Assembly (NCBI RefSeq): GCF_020387415.1
Contig: NZ_JAGWCB010000001.1
Location: 124,001 to 188,000, forward strand
Source of the DNA: Ideonella benzenivorans
GTDB lineage: Bacteria; Pseudomonadota; Gammaproteobacteria; Burkholderiales; Burkholderiaceae_C
Reading direction: 5' to 3'
DNA length: 64,000 nucleotides
Of the stretch, positions 17,718 to 29,907 are shown one piece after another. The notes beneath the pieces are model-generated. The model was not told the origin of the DNA and did not search any database. It saw only the letters and a program-made list of their open reading frames with translations. Position numbers and translations under genes: made by a program. How positions within the stretch are numbered: position 1 is the stretch's first letter; every line of letters starts with the position of its first letter.

Positions 17718-18348
17718 GCCGGACCGCAGCGCCGACCCGCACATCTGGCTGGCCGCGCTGCAGGCCGCCGGGGCGGACCGTGTCGACCCTGTGCGCTGGG
17801 CTTATCTGCAGGCCCTGGCCCGGCGCCTGGCCACCCGGTCCGGCCGCGCCCGGCAGCTGCTGGAGCAGCGGCTGCAGCAGGGCGTGCAGGCGCTGCAGGC
17901 CGCCACGGCCGTGCCGGCGCCCACCGTGACGCCGCGTGACGCGGCGCACCCCCTGCAGGCCTTGCTGGCCCGCCTGGCCGACAGCGCGGGGTCGCCTCCC
18001 GGGGCCGCCACCCCGCGCGCCGACGCGGGCGCCGCGGCGGCCCGCCCGCCCGATGCCGCGGGGACGGTGCCGCCGCCGGGTGAGCTGAAGTCGGTGCGCC
18101 ATTTCCGCCATGCCTGGAAGCGCCTGAACGCCGAGCAGCGGCTGGCGCAGTCGCGTGCGGCGCTGCCGCAGAACGCCGGGCCGCTCAACTCCCAGCACCT
18201 GGTGCACAAGGCGCTGCAGCAGATGCGCCAGCTCTCGCCGGCCTACTTCGAGCGCTTTGTGGCCCAGGTGGATGGGCTGCTGTGGCTGGAGCGGATGCTG
18301 GGCGAGGGCGGCACGCCGCCGGTCCCCCGCAAGGGCGGCAGCCGCTGA
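17710..18348 (+). CDS. DUF2894 domain protein, last gene of the motor-like operon
   Basis: 212 residues, recognised as DUF2894 by its context and sequence. The N-terminal part (1-90) is helical (RVDPVRWAYLQALARRLATR). A low-complexity Ala/Pro linker (about 95-120) leads to a conserved C-terminal block, LKSVRHFRHAWKRLNAEQR, and then LVHKALQQMRQLSPAYFERF. It is soluble and basic, with no known catalytic motif. The start ATG at 17710 overlaps the upstream stop by 8 nt. With DUF3348 it frames the channel pair, so both may be cytoplasmic effectors or assembly factors. That role is inference. Confidence 0.85.
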   Translation: MAEPDRSADPHIWLAALQAAGADRVDPVRWAYLQALARRLATRSGRARQLLEQRLQQGVQALQAATAVPAPTVTPRDAAHPLQALLARLADSAGSPPGAATPRADAGAAAARPPDAAGTVPPPGELKSVRHFRHAWKRLNAEQRLAQSRAALPQNAGPLNSQHLVHKALQQMRQLSPAYFERFVAQVDGLLWLERMLGEGGTPPVPRKGGSR

Positions 18349-18369
18349 GGCCACGCCCCCCCGGCGCGC

Positions 18370-19620
18370 TCAGGCGCTGCGGGGCAGGGGCAGCGGGGGC
18401 AGGCGTTGCGCGGCCGCGGCCAGCACGGCGGACAGCAGCGCCATCGCCGTGCAGAAGATCACCAGCGCCTGGCTCAACCCCAGCCGGTCGGAGAGCGCGC
18501 CCATCGCCAGGATCGGCAGGATGGTGCCCAGGTAGCCGACGATCAGGTAAGACGACAGCAGGCCCGGGCGGGTGTCGGTGTTGGCCACCTTGTTGACCAC
18601 CGACATGCCGGTGACGTTGGCCAGCCCGTGGCCGAAGGAGGTCACCAGCACGCTCAGCACGAACAGGCTCAGCGCGCCGGTGCGGGCCGTCAGGATCAGC
18701 AGCAGATTGCACAGGGCCAGCGTGGCCAGGCCGCCCACCGCGCAGGCCTTGGTGCTCAGGCGCCGCGCCATCAGCTGGAAGGCCGAGGACAGGAACAGGA
18801 TCATCGCGATGGACAGCCCGCTGATGGCCGGGCCGTGCCAGGGCAGCAGCTCGCGCATGAAGCTGGGGGCCAGCGAGGCGTACAGGCTGAACATGCCAAA
18901 GGCGGTGAAGGCGCTCAAGCCCCCGATCCAGAAGTAGCGGCGCACGGCCGGGGCCGGCAGCATCACCCGGGGCAGCCAGTCGGCCGCCCGCATCGGCGGC
19001 AGGGCCGCACTGGTGGCCTGCGGGGCCGCCAGTGGCCGCAGGGCCAGCCAGGCCAGCCCCCCCAGCAGCAGTGACGGCAGGTAGGCGCTGTGCAGCGGGG
19101 CCGGCAGCCACTGGGCGATCACGCCGCCCACCAGCGGCCCCAGGCCGAAGCCCAGCGTCATCGCGAAGGTGGTGAGGGCGGCGGTGCGGCGGCCGTCACC
19201 GGGCTGGCCCAGCTGGGACAGGCCGATCGAGGCCGAGGTGGTGATCAGCCCCGAGGCCAGGCCGATGGCCAGGCGGCTGAGCACGAACGAGGCGGGGTTC
19301 CAGGCCACGGCGGACAGCAGCACGCCGGCGGTGACCAGCACCAGCGCCCCGCGCAGCACCGGCAGGTAGCCCACGCGGTGAGTCAACCGCGCCAGGAACA
19401 GCAGGCTGACCAGCACCCCGCCCATGTAGACCGTGAAGATGTGGGTGATGTCCCCGGCCTGCAGCTGCCAGCGGTCCTGGTAGAGCGGGTAGAGCGGGCT
19501 GGCCAGCGCCGTGCCCATCACACCGACACACATGGCAAAGCACACGCGGGCAAAGGGGGTCCAGGACAACATGGGGTGGGTCGGCAGACGTCGGCCCAGT
19601 GAAAGTGACCAACCCGTCAT
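18370..19620 (-). CDS. MFS transporter
   Basis: 416 residues from ATG 19620; ATG 19572, giving 400 residues, is nearly as likely and starts MLSWTPFARVC. About twelve hydrophobic segments are visible, with the loop motif ARLTHRVGYLPVLRGALVL after helix 2 (the position of the MFS motif A, here divergent) and GLASGLITTSASIGLSQLG in helix 4-5. The N-terminal half resembles drug/proton antiporters of the AraJ/EmrD type. The substrate cannot be assigned. It lies tail to tail with DUF2894 (21 bp apart) and head to head with a small unknown gene. No regulator is adjacent. Confidence 0.87.
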   Translation of the reverse strand: MTGWSLSLGRRLPTHPMLSWTPFARVCFAMCVGVMGTALASPLYPLYQDRWQLQAGDITHIFTVYMGGVLVSLLFLARLTHRVGYLPVLRGALVLVTAGVLLSAVAWNPASFVLSRLAIGLASGLITTSASIGLSQLGQPGDGRRTAALTTFAMTLGFGLGPLVGGVIAQWLPAPLHSAYLPSLLLGGLAWLALRPLAAPQATSAALPPMRAADWLPRVMLPAPAVRRYFWIGGLSAFTAFGMFSLYASLAPSFMRELLPWHGPAISGLSIAMILFLSSAFQLMARRLSTKACAVGGLATLALCNLLLILTARTGALSLFVLSVLVTSFGHGLANVTGMSVVNKVANTDTRPGLLSSYLIVGYLGTILPILAMGALSDRLGLSQALVIFCTAMALLSAVLAAAAQRLPPLPLPRSA

Positions 19621-19838
19621 TTTATGAGCCCTGCCGGGCCCGGTGGCGGATGTGCACCAGGAAGGGAAAGCGTCGTCCTTCGGCCAGCGCGGCCTCGATG
19701 ATCTGGGCCCGTGTGCGGGCCGTTTTGTCCGGGTCTGGGCGGCCGGCCGATCCAGAGCGGAAGGCGACCGCAGAAATTGACCTGCAACAGGCACGCTCCC
19801 CCCGGGGCATGCTCCACTGAACCCAGGAGGATGTCGTG

Positions 19839-20096
19839 ATGAACCCGGTCCCAGAATCGCTGCACAGCCTGCCGGATTCCTTGCAGGCGGCGCTGGACGG
19901 CTATCCCGTGGAGGCCTTGTTGGCGGCGGGTTTGGACAAGCAGTCGGCCTGCCGCACCCTGAAGTGCTGGATCGACACGATCAGCCACGATCTGGAGGTC
20001 TTTCCGCCCGCCTCCAACGATGTGCTCGTCTGCATCAAGACCCAGATGGAAATGGCGCGGGAGGGGCTGGCCGAAGTGGTCGACCTGTGTGGCTGA
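19839..20096 (+). CDS. Hypothetical protein (85 aa)
   Basis: An 85-residue soluble protein with a clear AGGAGG ending 8 nt before ATG 19839. The sequence is mixed helical (LPDSLQAALDGYPVEALLAAG) and contains two Cys in its middle (SACRTLKCWIDTIS), a third in VCIKTQ and one at the C-terminus. I do not recognise a family. The strong ribosome-binding site and sensible composition argue that it is real. It is convergent with the hybrid kinase that ends at 20121. No function is proposed. Confidence 0.65.
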   Translation: MNPVPESLHSLPDSLQAALDGYPVEALLAAGLDKQSACRTLKCWIDTISHDLEVFPPASNDVLVCIKTQMEMAREGLAEVVDLCG

Positions 20097-20120
20097 CGGG
20101 TGCCTGCCGCGCGGCCCGGG

Positions 20121-22136
<2,016 letters not shown>

Positions 22137-22224
22137 GGGACCGATGGTAAGCCGAGTGCCGAGCGCCCCGGCCTGCGCCTTGTCACACCGCTCCCCCGCC
22201 CGTCGTCAGCGAGCCGTCTCGGCC

Positions 22225-23052
22225 TCAGTGCAGGAAGCCGTGCAGGGCCGCCGCCACCTGCTGCGGGGCCGTGACATGGGGCAGATGCCCATCGGCATCC
22301 AGCATCCGCAGTGTGGCCTGCGGCAGGGTGCGGGCCATGTACTCGGCCACCGGTTGGGGGACGAAGCTGTCACGGCTGGTTTGCAGCAGCTGCACCGGAT
22401 GCTGGAGCCGGGGCAGCGCCTGCCGGTGGTCCGACTGCAGGATGGCGCACAGGATGGTGAGGGCGCGTTCGGGCGGGATCCTCTTCAGGGATTCGGCGAA
22501 GCGCTGGGCCAGGTCGGGCCGGTCTGCCTGGCCCATCGCCATCGGGGCGAAGGCATCGGCCCACTCGCGGTAGTTGGCCAGGGCGCTCTGGTAGACCCGA
22601 CGGATGTCCTCCTCCTTGAACCCGCCCTGGTAGTCGCCATCATCCAGGTAGCGTGGCGAGGCCCCGATCAGGGTCAGGCGGCTGAAGCACTCGGGCACCT
22701 CCAGCGTGGCCAGCACCCCCACCATGGCGCCAAAGGAATGCCCCACCAGCACCGCGTCACGCAGGCCCAGGGCCCGTGCCAGGGCGGCCAGATCCTGGGC
22801 GAAACCATGCAGGTTGAGGTAATGGTGCTGGACGAAGAGGGCGGGATCGCAGTTGCCGCAGCCCGCCTGGTCGTAGGTGATCACCCGGTCGCGGGGGGCG
22901 AGCAACGGCAGCAGGCCGTCCCAGACGCTCTGGTCGGTGCCGAAGCCATGGACCAGCAGCAGCGTGCGTGCAGCGTCGGCAGGGCCGTGCGTGGTGACAC
23001 GGTGCCGTGCCGCGGCGGAGGAGGTGGCGTTGCAGTCGACCATGTGCGCCAT
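22225..23052 (-). CDS. RsbQ-like alpha/beta hydrolase
   Basis: 275 residues with the alpha/beta-hydrolase fold. LLLVHGFGTDQSVWDGLLP (about 32-50) forms the oxyanion region and GHSFG carries nucleophile Ser106. The Asp of SRDSFVP and the His of DADGHLPHV complete the triad. SPRYLDDGDYQGGFKEED is close to the lid segment of Bacillus RsbQ, whose relatives include the plant D14/KAI2 receptors. RsbQ works with the PAS-bearing phosphatase RsbP in energy-stress signalling, probably by making or delivering a small ligand. Here the next gene downstream on the same strand encodes a PAS hybrid kinase, which suggests an analogous pair. Substrate unknown. ATG 23052 and ATG 23043 are both possible starts. 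Confidence 0.88.
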   Translation of the reverse strand: MAHMVDCNATSSAAARHRVTTHGPADAARTLLLVHGFGTDQSVWDGLLPLLAPRDRVITYDQAGCGNCDPALFVQHHYLNLHGFAQDLAALARALGLRDAVLVGHSFGAMVGVLATLEVPECFSRLTLIGASPRYLDDGDYQGGFKEEDIRRVYQSALANYREWADAFAPMAMGQADRPDLAQRFAESLKRIPPERALTILCAILQSDHRQALPRLQHPVQLLQTSRDSFVPQPVAEYMARTLPQATLRMLDADGHLPHVTAPQQVAAALHGFLH

Positions 23053-23148
23053 GCTAGGCAGGCGCGCGCGGCTTGCCGATCCGGGTCAGCCCGAACCCTC
23101 GCCAGCCCAGGGGATGACATCCCGCCAGGGCTGGCCGGTGGGCGTTGA

Positions 23149-24633
23149 TCAGAGCGGGTTGGCCGTCATCCAGGCCAGCAGGGCCTGACGCTCGCTGTCA
23201 CCGATCTTGAGCCCTTCGCGTGCCGCAGCGGCGGCGATGACGCCGCAGGTCGTCGTCACCAGGTCCTCGAAGCGGTGCGAATCCGAACCCGGCTGGAAGC
23301 CGTTGAAGAGCAGCGTGCGCAGCAGGGTGTTGCAGTGGACCCGGCTGACGGCCTTGCCCCGGGCCTGGGTGCCGTCGCGCATGCCCTTGGTGACGTCGGC
23401 CAGCTGAAAGTCGGCCGATGCGTCCAGCGTTTCCGACAGGGCTTCCAGCGTGGCGCGGTAGCGATCGGCATCCAGGATGGGCAGGTTGGCGGCTTCCAGC
23501 AGGGGCTCCACCACGGCGGCCAGTGGTGAGGGGGCGGTCTTGCCCGGAATGTCGTCCAGGGCGTGGCGTTCCGGGTCCAGGGCGTAGCCGGCCAGCTGCT
23601 CCCAGATGATCTTCACGCCCGGCGGGTGGATCGAATCCAGCAGCCGCTTCCAGGACCCCATGCCCGCCCAGTCATGGCCCAGGCCGGGGATGCCCGCCCG
23701 GGCCAGCTGGGCCAGCCGCACCACCGGGATGGGGCGGCTGGAGCGCGCCACTTCCTGGGCGATCAGGCTCTCCACCTGAGCCAGCAGCGCGGCCGCCGGC
23801 AGATGGGCCGGGGCCGGGGGCTGCGGCTCCAGATCCTGGGGCTCCTGCGGCGTCAGCCGCCGTGGATCCAGCAGCGCATTCATCTCCCGGTCGATGCGCA
23901 GCGGCGCGATGGGCAGGCTCTTGAGCAGCGCCAGGAAGGTGCCCTTGCCGGCCCAGTGGGTCAGGGGCAGCTCCGGCACCTGCAGCGCCAGGGCCTTGGT
24001 CAGGGCGGGGAGCGGCACCGGTTGATCGGCCTGATCGACCATGCGCCACACCACGGCCTCGGCCTGGGTCATCAGGCCCTCGGTGTCGGTGGTCCCCACC
24101 GGGGCCTCGTCGTCATGGAAGCCCAGCCCGTCGCGGATGAAGTCTTCCGGGTCCAGGATCAGGTCGGCCGAGGCATCGTAGGAGGCCGAGGTGGCCCCGG
24201 CGGCAAAGATGGTGGTCCGGCGGTCTTCCCGGCGCAGCTTGCGCAGCACCGGGGTGAAGTCGGCGTCCGCCGAGAACACGACGAACTCGTCGTAATGGGT
24301 GTTGGCCTGCAACACGTCGACGATGTCCAGCACCATGTGGATGTCGGTGCTGGTCTTGCCGGCCGTGGTCATGGGCGGGCAATCCACGATCTCGAAGCCG
24401 GCGCGGCTGAAGCCGATTCGGAAGCGCTTGTAGGGCTCCGGGTTCAGGTAGCAGCGGCGGACGAGCACGCGCCGGGACGTCTCGCTGTCCGATCCAGGGG
24501 GCAGGGGCACGCTGTCGATCAGCCAGGCCAGCCAGCGGGACGGGTTGCGGGCAAAGGCCTCGGCATAGGCGGGCCCCAGGCGCATCAGGCCTGAGAAGAC
24601 GTTGTCGAAGTCGACGAAGAGAGCAGTGCGCAT
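23149..24633 (-). CDS. NYN domain protein (LabA/DUF88 type, putative RNase)
   Basis: 494 residues. The N-terminal NYN domain (about 1-165) begins MRTALFVDFDNVFSG with acidic residues Asp8 and Asp10, then DIHMVLDIVD and VVFSADADFTPVLRKLRR supply the remaining PIN-like acidic residues expected for metal-dependent RNA cleavage. The C-terminal 300 residues contain helical modules (LLAQVESLIAQEVARSSRPIP and VVRLAQLARAGIPGLGHDW) that could be OST-HTH/LOTUS-like RNA-binding domains. Family knowledge supports a cytoplasmic ribonuclease; its target is unknown. It is transcribed alone, divergently from hsdM, with about 260 bp between. Confidence 0.85.
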   Translation of the reverse strand: MRTALFVDFDNVFSGLMRLGPAYAEAFARNPSRWLAWLIDSVPLPPGSDSETSRRVLVRRCYLNPEPYKRFRIGFSRAGFEIVDCPPMTTAGKTSTDIHMVLDIVDVLQANTHYDEFVVFSADADFTPVLRKLRREDRRTTIFAAGATSASYDASADLILDPEDFIRDGLGFHDDEAPVGTTDTEGLMTQAEAVVWRMVDQADQPVPLPALTKALALQVPELPLTHWAGKGTFLALLKSLPIAPLRIDREMNALLDPRRLTPQEPQDLEPQPPAPAHLPAAALLAQVESLIAQEVARSSRPIPVVRLAQLARAGIPGLGHDWAGMGSWKRLLDSIHPPGVKIIWEQLAGYALDPERHALDDIPGKTAPSPLAAVVEPLLEAANLPILDADRYRATLEALSETLDASADFQLADVTKGMRDGTQARGKAVSRVHCNTLLRTLLFNGFQPGSDSHRFEDLVTTTCGVIAAAAAREGLKIGDSERQALLAWMTANPL

Positions 24634-24897
24634 GGCGGTGGGCCGGGCGACAGCATCGGGCCCGGCAGATCCTTTGGGACCATTGTCGCTTTGGGCGGTG
24701 CAGAATCACCCGCACACTCACAAGCAAAACACCGCCACGGGAGGCAGGTCGTGTGCACAGCATTGCCATGGCCAACGTCCAATGCTTGTTGGATGCCTGC
24801 CCAGGGCGCGCAATGCGCTGTTGGCTTGCCACAATGAGATGAAGAATGTGGCGGCTCGGCGCCGGCCCGCCGGGTCTCATAGAACCTCGTTTCCCGA

Positions 24898-26470
<1,573 letters not shown>

Positions 26471-26481
<11 letters not shown>

Positions 26482-27760
26482 ATGGATGCTGCGACCACTC
26501 TCTGAAGTCGCTCGGGAGATTACGGTTGGGTTTGTCGGCACGATGGCCGACCAATACGTAGACGAGGGAGTGCCATTCTTAAGGTCGTTGAACGTGCGGC
26601 CGCTGCAAATCGACACCAGCGATGTGAAGTACATATCGCGTGATTTCCATGACAGGTTGCGGAAATCCGCGCTGCGTCCGGGCGATGTGGTCATCGTGCG
26701 AACGGGAAAGCCGGGAACATGCGCCGTCATCCCAGAGACACTTCCTGAAGCAAACTGTTCTGACGTCGTCATCGTCCGTTGCGCGCAGCAGTTGCGACCT
26801 GCGTTCCTGTCTTACTGGGTGAACGCAATGGCGGCCTCGCACGTATCGGCGCATACGGTCGGCGCAGTTCAGCAGCACTTCAATGTGGCCTCGGCAAAGC
26901 TGCTCCGCTTGCCGGTTCCGCCGCTAGCTGTCCAAGACTCGGTTCTAGCTCCGCTGTTGGCCATAGACCAGCGAATCGACCTCCTGCGCCAAACCAACGC
27001 CACCCTCGAATCCATCGCCCAAGCCCTGTTCAAGAGCTGGTTCATCGACTTCGACCCGGTGCATGCCAAAGCCGAAGGCCGCGAGCCCGAGGGCATGGAT
27101 GCGGCCACGGCAGCGCTGTTTCCGGCGGAGTTCGAGGAATCGGCGCTGGGGTTGATTCCGAAGGGGTGGAGTCCAGGGAAGCTCGAGGTGATTTGCTCTA
27201 ACCCGAGAGCTCAGGCCAAGCCAGGCCAGATGCCACCTGAGACGCCTTACATCGGCCTAGAACACATGCCGCGCAAGAGCATCGCACTCGGCGATGCGGG
27301 TACCGCTGAAGGCCTCGGAAGCGGGAAGTTTTGGTTCGAGCGAAACGATGTGCTGTTCGGCAAGCTCAGGCCGTACTTTCACAAGGTTGGACTCGCTCCC
27401 GTCAGAGGAGTGTGTTCTACGGACATTCTTGTGCTGCGGCCAAGATCACCCGGATGGCTGGGCTTTTTGGCCATGCATGCATCTAGTGATGCGCTCATTT
27501 CGTACACGACCCAGCTTTCCAACGGCGCGCGGATGCCGCGAACAAGTTGGCACGACGTGGGGGGATTCGACGTGACTCTTCCGCCGCATACGGTTGCTTC
27601 GGCATTCGATGCAGCAGTGAAGCCAATGTTTGAGCGCATCCACGCAAACATCGAGTCAGCGCAATTGCTCGCCGGTCTTCGAGACACCCTTCTCCCTCGC
27701 CTCATCTCCGGCAAGCTCCGCCTGCCCGAGCAAGCCCCACTGGAGGACGCCCTGGCATGA
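26471..27760 (+). CDS. hsdS: Type I restriction-modification system, specificity subunit
   Basis: 429 residues with two target-recognition domains (about 5-165 and 235-400). They are separated by the conserved central region reading [20 protein letters not shown] and [18 protein letters not shown], and a second conserved helix ends the protein ([20 protein letters not shown]). The two TRDs recognise the two halves of the bipartite site. Codon use and GC drop noticeably inside both TRD-coding segments compared with the flanking conserved parts, which is typical of horizontally exchanged TRDs. It overlaps hsdM by 11 nt, and its stop overlaps the DUF4268 start as ATGA. The recognition sequence cannot be read from the protein. 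Confidence 0.95.
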
Positions 27761-28707
27761 GCAAAGCCCCCCTCGGCAAACTGGAGCGCATTTCGCTGCG
27801 CAAGGCCTGGGCCCATGAGGCCGGTGAGTTCACGCCCTGGCTGGCGCAGGCCGACAACCTGACCCTGCTGGCCGAAACCTTGGGCCTGGACGAGCTGGAG
27901 CTGGTGGGCACCGAGCACCCGGTGGGCGACTTCAAGGTGGACATCCTGTGCTCCGACAACGGCGGCAAGGTCATCATCGAGAACCAGCTGGAGAAGACCA
28001 ACCACGCCCACCTGGGCCAGATCCTCACCTACGCCGCGGGCGTGGGCGCGCGCAGGGTCATCTGGCTGGCCGAGTCCTTCCGCACCGAGCATGTGGCGGC
28101 GCTGGAGTTCCTGAACCAGCACACCACCGACGAGCTGGACTTCTTCGCGGTGGAGATCGAACTCTGGCGCATCGGCGATTCGCCCATGGCGCCCAGCTTC
28201 AACGTGGTGGTCAAGCCCAATGACTGGGCCAAGACCGGCCAGCAGAACGCCAAGGCCGCCGCCACCATGACGCCCACCAAGCAGCGGCAGCTGGCCTTCT
28301 GGACCGGTTGGCAGGCCTGGCTGCAGGCCAAGGGCTCGACGCTGCGCACGCAAAAGCCGCTGCCCCAGCACTGGACCAATCTTGCGCTGGGCCGCGCCGG
28401 CGTGCACCTGGCCGCCACTGTGAACTCGCGCGAGAAGCGGGTGGGCATGGAGGTCTACATCGACCACGACAACTCCAAGGCCATGTTCAAGCAGCTGGAG
28501 GAGCAGAAGGCCGCCATCCAGGCCGAGCTGAACGCGACCCTGGACTGGCTGGAGCTGCCCGACGGCCATGCCTGCCGCATCATCCAGTACAGGCCGGATT
28601 CGCCGCTGGAAGACGAGGCCCAGTGGCCGGCCTATTTCGCCTGGCTGGAGGCGGCGGCGCAGGGCATGTCGGCGGTCTTCCGGCCGCGCATCAGGGCGCT
28701 GGCCTGA
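27757..28707 (+). CDS. DUF4268 protein with a PD-(D/E)XK-like nuclease fold, in the hsd operon
   Basis: 316 residues. The N-terminal half contains FKVDILCSDN (Asp62), VIIENQLEKTNHAHLGQI (Glu75, Gln77) and a QILTYAAG helix. This is a D-ExQ-QxxxY arrangement like PD-(D/E)XK nucleases with Gln in place of Lys. The C-terminal half is the DUF4268 region (KQRQLAFWTGWQAWL and KRVGMEVYIDHDNSKAMF). Such proteins often occur singly or next to restriction genes. Here the gene sits inside the type I operon, its start overlapping hsdS by 4 nt, so it is translated with it. It may be an auxiliary defence nuclease; this is inference, and loss of catalysis is possible. There is no signal peptide. Confidence 0.85.
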   Translation: MSKAPLGKLERISLRKAWAHEAGEFTPWLAQADNLTLLAETLGLDELELVGTEHPVGDFKVDILCSDNGGKVIIENQLEKTNHAHLGQILTYAAGVGARRVIWLAESFRTEHVAALEFLNQHTTDELDFFAVEIELWRIGDSPMAPSFNVVVKPNDWAKTGQQNAKAAATMTPTKQRQLAFWTGWQAWLQAKGSTLRTQKPLPQHWTNLALGRAGVHLAATVNSREKRVGMEVYIDHDNSKAMFKQLEEQKAAIQAELNATLDWLELPDGHACRIIQYRPDSPLEDEAQWPAYFAWLEAAAQGMSAVFRPRIRALA

Positions 28708-28777
28708 CGACAAGCCCCGGTCGGCCGTTCATGTGCAGGAAGCGGCCGTTTTCTTGGCATGTTCACCCGAACGTGCA

Positions 28778-28796
28778 TAGAAATTTGCAGTTTCTA
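28778..28796. promoter_or_regulatory. Inverted repeat upstream of the Fic gene
   Basis: TAGAAA and TTTCTA form 6-bp arms around a 7-bp spacer in an A/T-rich stretch 17 bp before the Fic start, in otherwise GC-rich DNA. The position fits an operator for autoregulation by the C-terminal winged helix of the Fic protein, or another HTH repressor. There is no T-run to make it a terminator. Confidence 0.4.
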
Positions 28797-28812
28797 TTCA
28801 CTTCATCGAACA

Positions 28813-29907
28813 ATGATCGCCATGCCAAGCCTTGCACCGCTGGACCAACTCCGCCCCGAGCGCTTTGACACGCCGGCCATCCTGAAGCGGCTGGCCAGTG
28901 CCAGCCGGCAACTGGCCGAGCTCAAGGGCATGGCGGCCACCATTCCGAACCAGGGCATCCTGATCAACACGCTGGGCCTGCAGGAGGCTAAGGACAGCTC
29001 CGAGATTGAGAACATCGTCACCACGCACGATGACCTGTTCCGTGAGGAGTCCAACTCGGAGGCCGCCATCACGCTGGCCGCCAAGGAGGTGCTGCGCTAC
29101 CGGCAGGCGCTGCGCGTGGGTTTCGATCTGGTGCAGGCCCAGGGGCTGCTGACGGTGAACCACATCATCAGCATCCAGCGCGAGCTGGAGCGCAACCAGG
29201 CCGGGCTGCGCAAGTTGCCCGGCACCGCCTTGAAGGATGGGGGCGGTCGCACCGTCTACACACCACCGCAGGAGCCCGCCGAGATCGAGCGGCTGATGGG
29301 CGATCTGGAGCGGTTCATCAACGATCCCGGCCTGTTTGCGGCGGACCCGCTGATCAAGATGGCCTTGATCCACCATCAGTTCGAGAGCATCCACCCCTTC
29401 TACGACGGCAATGGCCGCACGGGCCGCATCGTCAACGTGCTTTACCTGGTGAAGGAGGGCCTGCTGGACATTCCGGTGCTGTACCTGAGCCAGCACATCG
29501 TGCGCACCAAGGCGCGCTACTACGAGCTGCTGCAGAGGGTGCGCGACCAGGACCACTGGGAGGACTGGGTGCTTTACATGCTGGAGGGGGTGGAGGCCAC
29601 CGCACGGCAGACGATGCGCACCATCGCCGCCATCCGCGAGGTGCTGCTGGATTACAAGCACCGCATCCGCGCCGACCATCGCTTCTACAGCCAGGACCTG
29701 ATCAACAACCTGTTCATGCACCCGTACACCAAGATCGAGTTCCTGCAGCGCGATCTGGGCGTCTCCCGGGTGACGGCCACCAAGTACCTGGACACATTGG
29801 CGGCAGCCGGCTTCGTCCGCAAGCTGAAGATCGGACGCGGCAACTACTACATCAACGAGGCCCTGCACCGCATCCTGGTGGCCGGGCCCCAGGAGCCGGG
29901 CGCATGA
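28813..29907 (+). CDS. Fic family protein with C-terminal winged helix
   Basis: 364 residues from ATG 28813; ATG 28822 is the alternative. The N-terminal inhibitory helix carries SSEIEN at 62-67, which fits (S/T)xxxE(G/N) and places this among Fic proteins with an intramolecular inhibitor. The active site is HPFYDGNGRTGR starting at His194, the full HPFx(D/E)GNGRxxR motif, so AMP transfer to a target hydroxyl (or its reversal) is expected. The C-terminus (about 300-355) is a winged-helix module (DLGVSRVTATKYLDTLAAAG). It lies between DUF4268 and hsdR, and its stop overlaps the hsdR start (ATGA). An own promoter is likely in the A/T-rich gap before it. Its target is unknown; modulation of the restriction complex is conjecture. 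Confidence 0.93.
   Translation: MIAMPSLAPLDQLRPERFDTPAILKRLASASRQLAELKGMAATIPNQGILINTLGLQEAKDSSEIENIVTTHDDLFREESNSEAAITLAAKEVLRYRQALRVGFDLVQAQGLLTVNHIISIQRELERNQAGLRKLPGTALKDGGGRTVYTPPQEPAEIERLMGDLERFINDPGLFAADPLIKMALIHHQFESIHPFYDGNGRTGRIVNVLYLVKEGLLDIPVLYLSQHIVRTKARYYELLQRVRDQDHWEDWVLYMLEGVEATARQTMRTIAAIREVLLDYKHRIRADHRFYSQDLINNLFMHPYTKIEFLQRDLGVSRVTATKYLDTLAAAGFVRKLKIGRGNYYINEALHRILVAGPQEPGA

Noticed and set aside
13920-18348. Calling the MotAB-like operon a Zorya defence system
   Set aside because: Only the channel pair resembles ZorA/ZorB. No ZorC, ZorD helicase or ZorE nuclease is adjacent, and the flanking DUF proteins differ.
19622-19810. A 62-residue minus-strand ORF ending one base before the MFS start
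   Set aside because: The TAA-A-ATG junction is suggestive, but the sequence is Arg-rich, lacks a ribosome-binding site and matches no family I know.
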